DNA of 64,000 bases, taken from the NCBI RefSeq assembly GCF_009730915.1, contig NC_052496.1:481875-545874 (forward strand), written 5' to 3'. This DNA is from Dioscorea cayenensis subsp. rotundata. Taxonomy: Eukaryota > Streptophyta > Magnoliopsida > Dioscoreales > Dioscoreaceae. Below the pieces are notes generated by a model that had not been told where the DNA came from, did no database searches, and saw only the letters and a list, made by a program, of their open reading frames with translations. The first letter of the stretch is position 1, and the number at the start of each line of letters is the position of its first letter. Positions 24,238 through 35,800 of this stretch are shown here, piece after piece. The translations under genes were made by a program, and so were the position numbers.

Positions 24238-24298
24238 GATTTACAACATTTACAACATTTTACAAAGATTTACAACATTTACTAACATTTACAACGTC
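24238..24298. repeat. Tandem TTTACAACA minisatellite
   Basis: Five to six copies of a unit close to ATTTACAACA follow each other, with small length changes. The run sits between the last strong block of GTTTAA motifs and a GC-richer segment of the element. Confidence 0.85.
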
Positions 24299-25239
24299 CG
24301 CTCGGACTTTGGACACTCACGACTCGACCCTCGTATAATCGAAACAAGTGTCCATGACATTCGAATGCTCGCGGCGGTTGCATAACAAAGCGCATCAACT
24401 TGAACCTGCAAAACGTACAACATTAAAAAAAGGTTAAACAACACACATTCATGAAAAACGACTATTAATCAATGTGTCATGGTAGGACTTAAAGCGACGA
24501 TCCCGATAGTTAAACACGAGCGTAACAGTTGTACTATCGACGTCATTTTTCTTAAAGCGTTAACGTAAAAGTCTCAGTGGTAAATGTCGACCCCGTCTTA
24601 AAGGATGTTTCACGATCTCCCTCCTCTAGAGAATCCTCCGCAATCACGCGATACGTGAAAAACTTTCTTTTCATACCCAAGTCGAAATGCTCTCTTAATT
24701 GCTTTCCCGTCATCCAGCATTTGGAGAATCCTCCGCATTCGAGCGATTATGAGAGGACTTCGACTAGGGCGAAAAAGATAGTTTAACTAGTTCGGTGATT
24801 ACGGCTAATCGATTCTCAAGATAAGGAAGAAGGCTCACGAAACATCCTTTCGAGATAGAGTGGTTGTCCATGGGAAGAGGAGGAAGAGGAGGAGGAGGAG
24901 GAGGAGGATGATGAGGGACGACGAGGAGTGGTTGTCCATGGGGAGGGTTCTTCCCGGTTATTTATGGTGTGAAGTCCACAGCGGTCGACTCTTCGTATCC
25001 GAGAAAAAGTTAAAGCGCAGTGGTAGGCGATTGGTCGATGAGAACGAGCGTGTGTTCGGAAATTTATAGTTCGCGTGCATAGAATTAATGCCGTCATTAA
25101 TTCTTCACGCACGGATACTCATACTCTTGCCACCGCCACGCGCCACATGCCAACAATTCGGATCAAAGCGAAAAAGATCACCGCTTTCTGCAGAGACTTT
25201 TGAGAATTTACGCGTTTATGAATAGTTATACATGTAAAG

Positions 25240-25350
25240 ATAATGTTAAGCGGAGATGGGAAGTATTAAAGCGGATATGACAATTATTAAACATATTAGT
25301 AAAATATTTAAGCGGATAATAGCAAATAGTTAAACATTATTTAAAATATA
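25240..25350 (-). repeat. Phased motif array, right element, block 7 (opposite orientation)
   Basis: Sites start at about 25246 (TTAAGCGG), 25266 (TTAAAGCGG), 25287 (TTAAACAT), 25308 (TTAAGCGG) and 25330 (TTAAACAT), with spacing of 20, 21, 21 and 22 bp. The block belongs to the 3' subterminal segment and, like block 5, reads on the minus strand. Confidence 0.83.
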
Positions 25351-25881
25351 CTAAATAGATAACCATAAAGCGAGAAGAACTTTTACTACGAAATGAACTC
25401 GTCGTAATTCATCGTTCTTCTCAGTCAGTAATACAACTTCTGTACCCATAAAGCGAGAAGACGACAATGGCACATGCTCGCCTCGACAATAAAATCGACT
25501 ACGACTTTCGTTTGAAGATGAAGTGCGACTTGACCCGATCCGATGGAAATCAATTTCATTTTACGTTCAGAAACCGATTTATATATTTCGGGTATGATAA
25601 TGAGGAGAACAACAAGATGTAATGCAACTCCTTGGCATTGTCTATCGAAACCAGCTGAAAAGCCCTCAAAAGAGGTTGAACACGATGTGATTTTGGCGCT
25701 TTCCTTTCCCACCATTTTCGGGGCCAAAAATGGGATTTCACAACATGGACCCATTTGAAGTGAACGGTAGGGGGTAAAAGGGAAGTTAAACACTAACGGA
25801 AGGGCTGTCCGTGGTGTGTAAAAGTAGGAGGGGGTTTTTGGGAAGTTTTGAAAATTACGAGGGGTGAACAGTAATTTTCCC

Positions 25882-25918
<37 letters not shown>

Positions 25919-28730
25919 GAAGGTTGTTGTTAACTTCCGCGTGCTGCGGTATGGGATGGGTTGGTATGTGCCGACTTGCTAATCTTTCTATATTTTAATT
26001 ATTTATATACAATGGGAAAATACTAATTGAACACAGTGCTACTTTTGGAGAAAGACAAGCATATAAATGGGTTAATTGGGTTTAGTTTGTGTTTATTAGT
26101 TTTAATTTTTTTTTTATTTAATATAGATTCTTGTAGGTGTGGGGGAAATAAAATTTAATGGTTGTGATTGATTTATTTGCTATATAGATTTAATTGAATG
26201 ATTCAAATTAAATTACTGTACATCTCATTATTTACTGTGCTACAGTTGTGAGTATAGTAACAAAAATGAAAACATGTTGCTAACCGTAAAATTGAAATTC
26301 AACTGTTGAAATCAAAGATCTCTAAATTTTAAAATGTGCATAAATGATAATAATTAATAAATAAATAATTGTTTATATTTGTGTATATTGTGTTATGCAT
26401 GTATATATATAATTCTTTGAATAATCTTTTTATCTTTTTCACACTAACCTTTTTAATCCATTTATTTGAAATTGTAATTGTTTAATATCTTAATTATTTT
26501 AATTGAGTATTTTTTTTTTTTAGGGTTTAGAATTCAAGTTTTAGAGTTTAGGAGACTGGTATGCTTTAGTTAAAATAGTAAAAAAAACTAAAAATTATAA
26601 TTTAAAGTAAAGAGACCAAATAAATAATATTGACAAAGTAGAAGAATTGTTTAGAGAGTTATTATATTTCATTTAAGTGTCACTTATGCTATTTTATAAT
26701 TGTTAGAAAAAAATTTTATCTGTTTATCTTTAAAAATATCATTTTGTATGATATCATGAGTGAAGTATTAATTCAAAAACGATGACCGCATTGTCCAAAA
26801 AAAAAGTCAATAACTAATTAATTGTTTTCAAGAGGAGTTCAACAAGTGATGTGAACAGAATGCGACAATTAATTTTAAATAAATATGAAACATTTTTAAA
26901 AAATTCCACAAGAAATAACACAATCACATAAAAATTTTAAAATTAAATAAAAATTTGCCATTAAGAAAATAAAATAAAGACAACCACAACTAATCCAACC
27001 AACTATGAAGATGTGGTCCTTTCTAGGAATTATTCAATTGTTCTATTTTCCTTTTAGGATGTTTTCTCCTTTGTGGGCAAATTAACTACATGCGAATAAC
27101 TGAATAAGGCTGCCAAGCATCTGAAAACTTAGTTGATGCCTGTGATCGTCCGAACATCAAACACCCACTTTATTCCATTCACTTATAAACACGTGGCCGA
27201 GACACTGTTTAATGAACATAAGATGCATGAAAGCCTTTCCACCATCAAAGAATATATATAATTAAGTAGATAATGGAATGAGATTAGTCAAATGGAATGG
27301 ATCCTTCAATTGACATTAACCATTACTTTATTATTATAAGATATCATTATTAAGCCTCATCTTTTAAATTCTTTTTAAAACATCTTGTGCTTTTTTATTT
27401 AAAGTAAAACAGGCGATGGAGCACACTATATTTGGTAAAAGTATATGAAGTTGTCAAATGGATTCAAAAATTTAGTAAGATTTTGGTGTAATTTTAAAAT
27501 TATAAATACAACAATTCCAGTGTATTTAATGTTTCAGCCTTCTAATTTCTACGCATGATTTAAAATTTCATTACATTTAACTAGCTCTCAAAGTTTACCA
27601 TGCCAATTTTTTTTTAAAAAAAAAAAAGCAGACAAAGCACCTAAAATATATAAATAAAAGTGAACACAAAATGTAAGTATACAAACATCAAAATGAAAAA
27701 TAACTCAACAACAATTTTTTTTTATATAAAAATAAATAAACCACTGTTTTATTAAGAAGAAGAAAAAAAGAGAAAAGACAATACAACAAATGAAGAAATT
27801 TTATTAAATGAGATGATCTTATATTAAAAATAATACAAGTTAAAAAAATGTAATGCAAAAAATAGTAATTAAAATGAATTATTTTCTATTAAAATTTTAT
27901 TAATGAGATTTCGAGGGTTTTTCTAATTAAGCCCAATATCCCCAATGTTGATTGTTGAGGGATGATTTTGCCGATTTAGTCTAATTTCAGAGGTCAGTCC
28001 TTAAATGCAGTGGCCAATGTGAAAAAAAAAAGCAAAGGATTATTTGATACCCATGGCTATATTCCTTAATTAGATTGTAGAAAAATAATTAATTTTAATT
28101 AAAATTGGGATGGGTGAGAGGAGTCACTATAACACAAACATATCTTTAAATGTCCCTACATGGATGTGTTTACTGACTATGTACACACCTAAAACAAAAT
28201 ACAAGCAGATATAAACAGCAAAACCATATATTTACAAGCAAATATAACTAGCAAAACCATTTGAGGGTGTGTAGGAATGGTCTCTTATCCTCAGTTGGTC
28301 TGTTTTGTGATCGTTTTGCTCAAGTGATCTGTTTTTGTGTCTATAGTATCACTTCTCGTGATATGAGAGTTTTATTGGCTTTGTTGTCAGTTCTGTATTT
28401 TTCTTTGGTATAATACTCTAGTTGGTCCCTCTACTTTTTTCTCTCTTCTTTTTTGGTCCCTCTACTCATAAATGCTCTCGACTAGTCTCTCTACTTTTGA
28501 AAATATGCCCACTTAGTTAAAAAAATCTCTCAGAATCGATCAGATCTACTTTTAAAAAATGTCTACCATCGATAGAAGAGAAAAGATACGTGACTATTTC
28601 TTTTCTTTTTCTGTTTTAATGAATTTGATTTATCTATTTTTTAAAATAAAAAATATAAATATAAATAAAAAATATAAATAAAAATGCTAATCATAATTAA
28701 ACAACATTATATATAATATAATTATTATTT
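25882..28730. other. AT-rich spacer
   Basis: No gene is visible. The stretch starts with a (TTA)n run to about 25917 and is strongly AT-rich with many poly-A and poly-T tracts. At about 28424-28505 the phrase TTGGTCCCTCTACT occurs twice and a third, altered copy (AGTCTCTCTACTTTTGA) follows, spaced about 29 bp apart. Such phrases are common at the ends of plant DNA transposons, but no partner end was found, so no element is called. Confidence 0.6.
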
Positions 28731-29047
28731 ATTTATTCATTATTCTAGAAAGCGCGGGAAGCAAAGGCATAATGAAGCGCAGCACAATTGGGAGGGAAAA
28801 GCAACAAACGAGAAAGGAATGAAGAGATACCTGCTTCTCATTCACGAAATCCTTCTTCCAGCTCCCACTCGCGAATCCTATTCTTTCTTTCCCCACAAAT
28901 TCAAAAGCAAAAAAAGCGAAAAGCAAAGCAAACACCATCCTCCTCTCCCTTTCTCCATTCCACCATATTCCTCTCCATTTCCACTCTCCCCCAAACCCTC
29001 CTCCATCTCCTCCAAAGTATCCGAGATCGGCGGCCAATGGTGCGGCC

Positions 29048-32000
29048 ATGATGCCAACCATTGTTAAGAAGCTCGCCGTCGAGGTCGTCCACGCCCGCGA
29101 CCTCATCCCCAAGGATGGTCAGGGTACCTCCAGCCCCTACGTCGTTATCGACTATGCCGGTCAGCGCAAACGCACCCGCACTTGCCCCCGAGATTGCAAC
29201 CCCGACTGGCAAGAACGGCTTGAGTTCATCGTCCCCGATCCACCATCCATTGACGCTGATGAGCTCCTCGTCGAAGTCTACCACGATGGCCGCCTCTCCG
29301 TCCCCGCTCGTAAGAACCATTTTCTCGGTCGTGTCCGCATCTATGGCACCCAGATCCCCCACCGCGGCAATGACGCCCTTATCTACTACCCCCTCGAGAA
29401 GCGCGCCTTACTAAGCTGGATCCACGGCGAAATTGGCCTCCGGATCTGTCAGTACGACGACATCCTTGAAGAGAAGAAGCCCGAACCCACCGATCCACCG
29501 CCGGCCGACGCAAATCCAGCACCCGGCGTCGGGGAGCCGAAAGATCCGCCGCCCCCGGAGGTAGTCGCCCCTACGGAAACGGCGGTGGAAACCCAATCAC
29601 CGCCGCCGGTCTCTGTCGTCGTTGTTGATGAAGCTCCGATGCAGCCGGAGAAGTCACCACCGCCGCCGGCGGCGGCGAACCCATTGCCGGAGGAACCACT
29701 GGAAATGTATCCACCGGAGGTGAGAAAGATGCAGACGAGTTCGTTCACCGAGAGGGTCAGAGTTCCCAGAAGACACAGTGACATCGATTGCGGCCCGAGA
29801 GTTCTCTCTGGCCGGTTCGCTCCATCCTGCGAACCGGTGGACCGGGTTCAAGCCGCCTATGACCTCGTCGAGCCGATGCAGTACTTGTTCGTCCGGGTCT
29901 TCAAAGCTCGCAGTCTCCTTGCTTGTGAGTCACCGTACGTGAAGATCCAGTCCGGTCCGCACTTGATGCGGACTAACCCGGCCAGGGAGGTGAACGGACG
30001 CCCGGAGTGGAACCAAGTGTTCGCGCTGAGCCAACCCAAACCGGAGTCCACGCTGGAGATCTCAGTCTGCGACGGCGGCCAAGGGGATGCATTTCTCGGT
30101 GGCGTGTGTTTTGATTTATCTGACGTGCCGGTCAGGGAACAGCCCGACGGTCCGTTGGCTCCTCAGTGGTACCGGCTTGAAGGTGGGGATGACCGGCATC
30201 CAGGCCCTCAGGTGACCGGTGACATTATGCTCTCGGTCTGGTTCGGAACCCAGGCGGATGAGTCGTTCACCGAGGCGTGCACCTCGGACGCGCCGTCCAT
30301 CAGCCACACCCGGTCCAAGGTCTACCAATCGCCCAAGCTCTGGTACTTGCGTGTCAGCGTCATCGAAGCTCAAGATTTGCGGTTCATGCCACCACCTCCG
30401 GGGATGCCGGTGGACATACGTGTCAAGATCCAGTTGGGTTTCCAGTCTTCTAGGACGAGAAGATCGACGCCTAATAGCAACTCATCTTCTTTCGCTTGGC
30501 TTGAGGATCTGATGTTCGTCGCCTCTGAGCCGTTGGATGACCATCTTATCGTGCTAGTCGAGGACCGTTCGATCAAAGAGCCAGCCCTTCTTGGCCACGT
30601 TACGGTTCCAGTGGGCTCGGTGGAGCAGAGAATGGATGAACGACAACCAGTGGCGACCAAGTGGTTCAATCTAGACTGTGGAAATGGGGATCCCACCTAC
30701 AGCGGCAGGCTCCATCTAAGGCTATGCCTTGAAGGAGGATATCACGTGCTAGACGAGGCGGCGCATGTTTGTAGTGACTTCCGGCCGACGGCGAAGCAGC
30801 TATGGAAACCTCCGGTGGGGGTACTAGAACTGGGGATCATCGGGGCACGTGGCTTGCTGCCGATGAAGACGAAAGGTGGGACCAAGGGGTCGACCGATGC
30901 GTACTGCGTGGCTAAGTACGGCAAGAAGTGGGTTCGGACGCGGACCATCATGGACAGTTTCGACCCGCGATGGAACGAGCAGTACACGTGGCAGGTCTAC
31001 GACCCATGCACCGTCCTCACCGTCGGCGTCTTCGACAACTGGCGGATGTTTGCGGACGTAGCGGATGATAAACCCGATTATCGCATTGGAAAAGTTCGAA
31101 TCCGCATTTCAACACTCGAGAGCAACCGGGTCTACACGAGACCGTTCCCGTTGCTAGTGCTACTCAAGTCAGGAGTCAAGAAGATGGGCGACATCCACCT
31201 AGCCGTGCGATTCGTGTGCACGGGCATGCTATTGGACACGTGGGCGGTGTACACTCAGCCAATGCTACCGCGAATGCATTACCTCCGTCCAATAGGAGTC
31301 AGTCAACAAGAAGCGTTACGTGGCGCGGCGATCAAGATGGTGGCGACGTGGCTGACGCGGTCGGAGCCGGTGTTGGGTCCGGAGGTGGTGCGGTACATGC
31401 TGGACGCGGACGCGCACACGTGGAGCATGAGGAGGTGCAAGGCCAATTGGTTCCGGATCATGGGAGTGATCGCGTGGACCATAGGTCTCTGCCGTTGGAT
31501 CAACGATATCCGACGGTGGAAAAACCCCATCACCACAGTACTAGTTCATATCCTTTACCTGGTTCTCGTCTGGTATCCAGAACTAGTTGCTCCCACAGCG
31601 ACCTTGTACGTGTGTTTGATTGGAACTTGGTACTATAGATTCAAACCAAAGGGACCGGCTGGAATGGACGTGAGGCTCTCGCAAGCTGAAGGAGTGGATT
31701 GGGACGAGTTGGATGAGGAGTTTGACGCTGTGCCGAGTGGGCGGGAGGAGAAGGTGGTGAGAGCGAGGTATGAGCGGTTGAGAACGTTGGGGGCGAGGGT
31801 GCAGACGGTGATGGGGGACTTAGCGGCGCAGGGGGAGAGAGTGCAAGCTTTGATAAGTTGGAGGGATCCAAGGGCTACTAAGTTATTCATTGTGGTTTGC
31901 ATGGTGGTGTCGCTAGTGTTGTACGTGGCGCCTCCAAAAATGGTGGCCGTGGCGCTGGGGTTCTACTTCTTAAGGCACCCAATGTTTAGGGATCCTATGC

Positions 32001-32059
32001 CGCCTGCTAGCGTGAACTTTTTCCGTAGGCTTCCTAGCTTGTCTGATAGGTTATTGTAG
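29048..32059 (+). CDS. QKY: QUIRKY-type multiple C2 domain and transmembrane region protein (MCTP)
   Basis: This intron-free gene encodes 1003 residues. MCTPs tether the endoplasmic reticulum to the plasma membrane, and QUIRKY acts at plasmodesmata in organ shape signalling with the receptor kinase STRUBBELIG. Four C2 domains are visible: A at about residues 8-135 (KLAVEVVHARDLIPKDGQG), B at 270-400 (MQYLFVRVFKARSL), C at 430-565 (LWYLRVSVIEAQDL) and D at 590-720 (GVLELGIIGARGLLPMK). A Pro-rich linker of about 100 residues separates A from B, as in QUIRKY. Hydrophobic segments at about 800-862 and 945-975 form the C-terminal PRT_C membrane region, ending SLSDRLL. A second Met follows the first directly, so the start is uncertain by one codon. 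The first third is very GC-rich. QUIRKY versus a close paralogue such as MCTP16 is not settled. Confidence 0.92.
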   Translation: MMPTIVKKLAVEVVHARDLIPKDGQGTSSPYVVIDYAGQRKRTRTCPRDCNPDWQERLEFIVPDPPSIDADELLVEVYHDGRLSVPARKNHFLGRVRIYGTQIPHRGNDALIYYPLEKRALLSWIHGEIGLRICQYDDILEEKKPEPTDPPPADANPAPGVGEPKDPPPPEVVAPTETAVETQSPPPVSVVVVDEAPMQPEKSPPPPAAANPLPEEPLEMYPPEVRKMQTSSFTERVRVPRRHSDIDCGPRVLSGRFAPSCEPVDRVQAAYDLVEPMQYLFVRVFKARSLLACESPYVKIQSGPHLMRTNPAREVNGRPEWNQVFALSQPKPESTLEISVCDGGQGDAFLGGVCFDLSDVPVREQPDGPLAPQWYRLEGGDDRHPGPQVTGDIMLSVWFGTQADESFTEACTSDAPSISHTRSKVYQSPKLWYLRVSVIEAQDLRFMPPPPGMPVDIRVKIQLGFQSSRTRRSTPNSNSSSFAWLEDLMFVASEPLDDHLIVLVEDRSIKEPALLGHVTVPVGSVEQRMDERQPVATKWFNLDCGNGDPTYSGRLHLRLCLEGGYHVLDEAAHVCSDFRPTAKQLWKPPVGVLELGIIGARGLLPMKTKGGTKGSTDAYCVAKYGKKWVRTRTIMDSFDPRWNEQYTWQVYDPCTVLTVGVFDNWRMFADVADDKPDYRIGKVRIRISTLESNRVYTRPFPLLVLLKSGVKKMGDIHLAVRFVCTGMLLDTWAVYTQPMLPRMHYLRPIGVSQQEALRGAAIKMVATWLTRSEPVLGPEVVRYMLDADAHTWSMRRCKANWFRIMGVIAWTIGLCRWINDIRRWKNPITTVLVHILYLVLVWYPELVAPTATLYVCLIGTWYYRFKPKGPAGMDVRLSQAEGVDWDELDEEFDAVPSGREEKVVRARYERLRTLGARVQTVMGDLAAQGERVQALISWRDPRATKLFIVVCMVVSLVLYVAPPKMVAVALGFYFLRHPMFRDPMPPASVNFFRRLPSLSDRLL

Positions 32060-32802
32060 AAATTATATACATGTGGTTTTGTTTGGCTGGTTGTGAATAA
32101 ATCTCAGAAAGATATGAGGTAATGACAGATGAAGTGAGGTATAGAATAAAATGCTTTTCTTATAACAATTGATGATGATAAGAGAATATATTCTCGATGA
32201 AAGGATTTCATTGTTGCAGAGGTGTAAAGATTAGAGTTTGGTTGCTGGATTGTCATTGCAATAGAACATGACGTGATGTGATGCGTGCAAGTGTTGAGAT
32301 GATTCTGTTTGCTGAAAAAGATGAACTACAGAACAAGACGCTTATCCCAATTATATAACCAATTCAAATTTAAAAAAACAAATGTAAAATAGTTATTTTG
32401 TTTGTCAGTGCATCCATGAAGTATTTTAATTATGTGCTAGCTAGCCCATGAAAGTTTTAATTTATTGAGATTTTTTTTTTTAAAAAAAAATAATTTTAAT
32501 ATATATATTTTTTTACAAAATAGATAAATTTAAGTGCTGATTTTAATAACAGATTCCGCGGCTGCCACTATTGGAGCTAATGAAGTATACAGAATCAAAA
32601 CGTAAGATTACTGTATGTAAATAAATATAGACCATATATATTTTCAGAATTGTTATTACTTTAAAATAATAAAATAATCCCACTGAACGGGCACTATCAT
32701 GAGAGCCTGGACTGTCCACGTCGCGGTGGCGGGTGAAGCCATTTTTGCTTGTGAAGACTCGCAACCACTTGATCGTTACTGTATTCTCGCCATTCTCCAT
32801 CG
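32060..32802. other. Spacer between the MCTP and zinc-knuckle genes
   Basis: The stretch contains the 3' end of the MCTP gene, with an AATAAA at about 32096, then AT-rich sequence with poly-T and poly-A runs near 32465-32510, and the presumed promoter and leader of the next gene. No reading frame of interest and no transposon end was seen. Confidence 0.6.
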
Positions 32803-35800
32803 ATGCTCTTGATCTACGCTTCCTCCCTTCGAAGCTGCGTTCCAATCGGGGAATGGAAGCCCTCTCGAGGCCGATCAACCTTTCTCTCCAATCGTAGAGT
32901 GCTCGCCGTTCGCCCCCTTGCCGATGGTTCTGCTCCGGTATGTGAAACCCTAACCCCTTTGTTTCTCTTGATACCACGGTTCTTGATTTCATTCCTTGTT
33001 TTTGTAGCTCGATTATGATCCCTCCGACGAGCTTCTTGGCCTTGATGTGGCTCTGGCCCAAAGGTTTGTCTTTTATCAAGCCTTCATCTCTGAATTCCAT
33101 GCCAGGAATCTTCTCTGCGTATGCGTATTGTTTCGATTAGGGATGTGAGCAATGAACTACCGACGAAGCTGAGGTCTTGGTTCGGCCCCAATGGGCAGTA
33201 CATCAGGGAGTTGCCTTGTCCAAGTTGCCGCGGCAGGGGTTACACGCCGTGCGCTATGTGTGGAATTGAACGATCTCGATTGGATTGCCCGCAATGCAAT
33301 GGAAAGGTATTGTGTGTGAATAATTAGTATTTTGTTAGACTAAAAAAGGTATTTTTAATGCAATCCGGCTGAAAGTTAGAATTGGAACCAGCTAGTTGTG
33401 TTCTTCGATGGTTGATATTTTAGTTCTAATTGAATTTCTATTGCTTTGATATCTCCAAATGTCATTTAAGCGATTAAAGGAGCCTAGAGATAGCTAGAAG
33501 CCGAAAAATGAACTAGAATACGGGTTTTATGGAAAAGCTTCAAAGTTTTGTTGATTTGAGACTTAGGCGAACCTGGTTTCTTTCTTATAACTATTTTTCT
33601 TATATATATATTTGTGTGTGTTTGTGTGTGTGTGTGTGTGTGTGTCTATATACTGGCATTACCTTATACTCTTCATGTTCCACAAGGATGTTATATTGTT
33701 CCCTTGGAAAACTGCTGGACATTTTTACTGTCTGTGATTTTTGCTTGTGATTGCTTGTATTTGGATCATTCTACTATCATGATTTTAACAGGAGCAATTA
33801 GCCAAACAGAAGTTATAGACCATTCCCTATTTAATGACCACAGGGTATTCAAACTTGTCGGCAATGCTCGGGAGATTGTGTGATATGGGAGGAATCAATT
33901 GATGAGCAACCTTGGGAGAAAGCTAGATCTAGGTTGGTGGCTTCTCACTCTCAGACCTCATATCTAACACTTTGTGTCCTTTTGTATTTATTTATTTGCT
34001 TTTGTTGCCTTAAATTCTGATGGTTCTATTATTCATGCTTTTGAGATAAATTCCCAAAATCAAAACAGTACATGAACAATTAGCTCTCTACAATTGTGCC
34101 ATCGATTATGTCCTTAAAATATAAATAGGACCTTTTAAGAAAATCATAAATATAGGACAAATGACAGTTACCCCTTGATGGCACTTTAATTAATCAGTTT
34201 AGTTAAAACCACATAACAAACATGAGAAACATAACCACATTAGTCACATCTCAACTGTATAAGCTTAAGGTTGGGGAGTATATACACACTCTGATAGAAT
34301 GGAGTACACGAGCATTATGGAATTGTTTGCCATATTTTTACTTCATTTGTGATTTATCATCAGCAGCATGTATGCATTTTCTTATTTTCTCTATGAAAAC
34401 GCATATATCACAAGCCAAGCCCTTATAATGTTTATATGAAAGCTTGCTTCTAGCCTTGGTGCATGTGGATTTGTTCTGATGTTTGCTATACCTCTCTGTT
34501 AGGCCTTCCTATTAAGAGAGAGGTTACCCTAGACAGCAGTACCAACATTAATTTTTTTTTTTTAAACTTGAATTTTAAAGTAACAAACCATTCTCTCTGT
34601 CATAGAGCGGACGTACTGTTTTAAGTAATTTATCCATAAACATGGGGTGGACATTAATTCGCTGTAATTTTGTTCAGCAGTATATTTTCTCTGTGTTTTT
34701 TTCATGCAGCTCTCCCCTTAAGGTGAAGGAAGATGAAGAAGTTGATGAGCTAGAACTTAAAGTCAATACCTCGAGAAAATCAAAGCGCAAATATCAGTCA
34801 CCATCACCAGAAGTCAGTCTAAAAATCAGCAGATCCTTGAGAGTTAGTTCCCAACTATGTTTCATACTTTTGGTTTGGTCTTGAACTACAAGTTTGCAAA
34901 TTTAGTGTCTTATATTATCATGTTCTAGAAAAAAAATTTTGTGTCGAGCCTAATAGTTGAATGGTTGCAGAGCCTGAATGAAAAAACAGGATTGTTTAGT
35001 AGACGAATGAAGATTATTCACCGTGACCCCAAGTTGCGCGCACAAAGAGTAGCTGCAATCAAGGTCCAAACTAATGAAGTTGATTAGTCAAATTTTCAAT
35101 TCTTGTGCTAATTTTACTGGCTTGATAGAGACATAAATTGTAGAATGTAGGTCTCATTCTTTGTAGTTGTTTTATTCGATCTCAGAAAGCAAAACAGACT
35201 GCTGCAGCAAGGAAGCAAGCATCTGAAACTATGAAAGCGTTTTTCCGCAATCCAGAGAATCGGCATAAGAGAAGCATAGCAATGAAAGGTTTGTCTATAT
35301 AATTATGTCAACAAGGTCTCCGATATTTTGATTTGAACTTACTGCAGTTCTTGTCCTTTCCCGGATTTTTCTTTGATCATGTGAGCAAATCTTGGCATGC
35401 AGGAGTGAAATTCTACTGCAGGCATTGCGGACAAGAAGGGCATAGAAGACATTACTGCCCGACGTTGACGAAAATTTCAGGTAACATTAGGTTCAAATGT
35501 CGGATATGTGGAGAGAGAGGGCATAATTGCAGGACATGTGGAAGATCGAAGTCGAAGTTAGGTAGAGAAGATGATATGAGAAAAAATACTAGCTTTCGGC
35601 AATGCAAAGCTTGTGGTGAAGGTGGCCATGACCGGAGAAATTGTCCCACACTGACCCTCAAAGAAGAAAAGTTTATATTAAATCCCCTGAAAAAATCCAT
35701 CTTACCTAATTATAACCATGATGATGATAATAAAAGAACTTATTTATGTAGATTATGCCAGGAAAAGGGCCATAACATTCGGACATGTCCTAAGAAAGAT

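Larger units (their letters stand above)
23100..25625 (+). repeat. Direct repeat of a 3' subterminal segment about 2.1 kb apart
   Basis: Segments at about 23100-23490 and 25235-25625 match in the same order: a motif array starting TGTTAAGCGGAGA, then GGCACAT, CTCGACGACAA or CTCGACAATAA, TTTGAAGATG, CGATGGAA and a pair of CC-GT-TGATGA-like segments. The second copy leads to the right terminus; the first does not. The similarity is moderate, so the duplication is old or the copies came from different elements. Confidence 0.7.
18211..25881 (+). mobile_element. Decayed MULE-like (VANDAL/Kaonashi-type) DNA transposon, right copy
   Basis: The element spans about 7.7 kb between imperfect terminal repeats: GGAAATGCCAAAAAACCC at the left, and GGGAAAATTACTG followed by CACCCCTCG on the opposite strand at the right. 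It sits inside a (TTA)n tract: TTATTATTA abuts both ends, which fits a 9-bp target duplication but cannot be proved in a microsatellite. From left to right it holds a leader, motif arrays, a decayed DUF1985-like region (19155-19935), a low-complexity coding remnant (20100-21345), a Ulp1-like remnant (about 21560-22245), a 291-bp tandem duplication and a duplicated 3' subterminal segment. I see no MULE transposase domain, so it is probably non-autonomous or has lost it. The same terminus also ends the left copy at 2166. Confidence 0.72.

Noticed and set aside
28901-29362. Long minus-strand frame opposite the MCTP N-terminus
   Set aside because: GC-rich coding DNA often leaves long frames on the other strand. 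The plus strand encodes a clear C2 domain here.
32543-33100. Open frame of 185 codons on the minus strand across the start of the zinc-knuckle gene
   Set aside because: It overlaps exons 1 and 2 of the better supported plus-strand gene, has no recognisable domain and crosses intron sequence. It is a chance frame.
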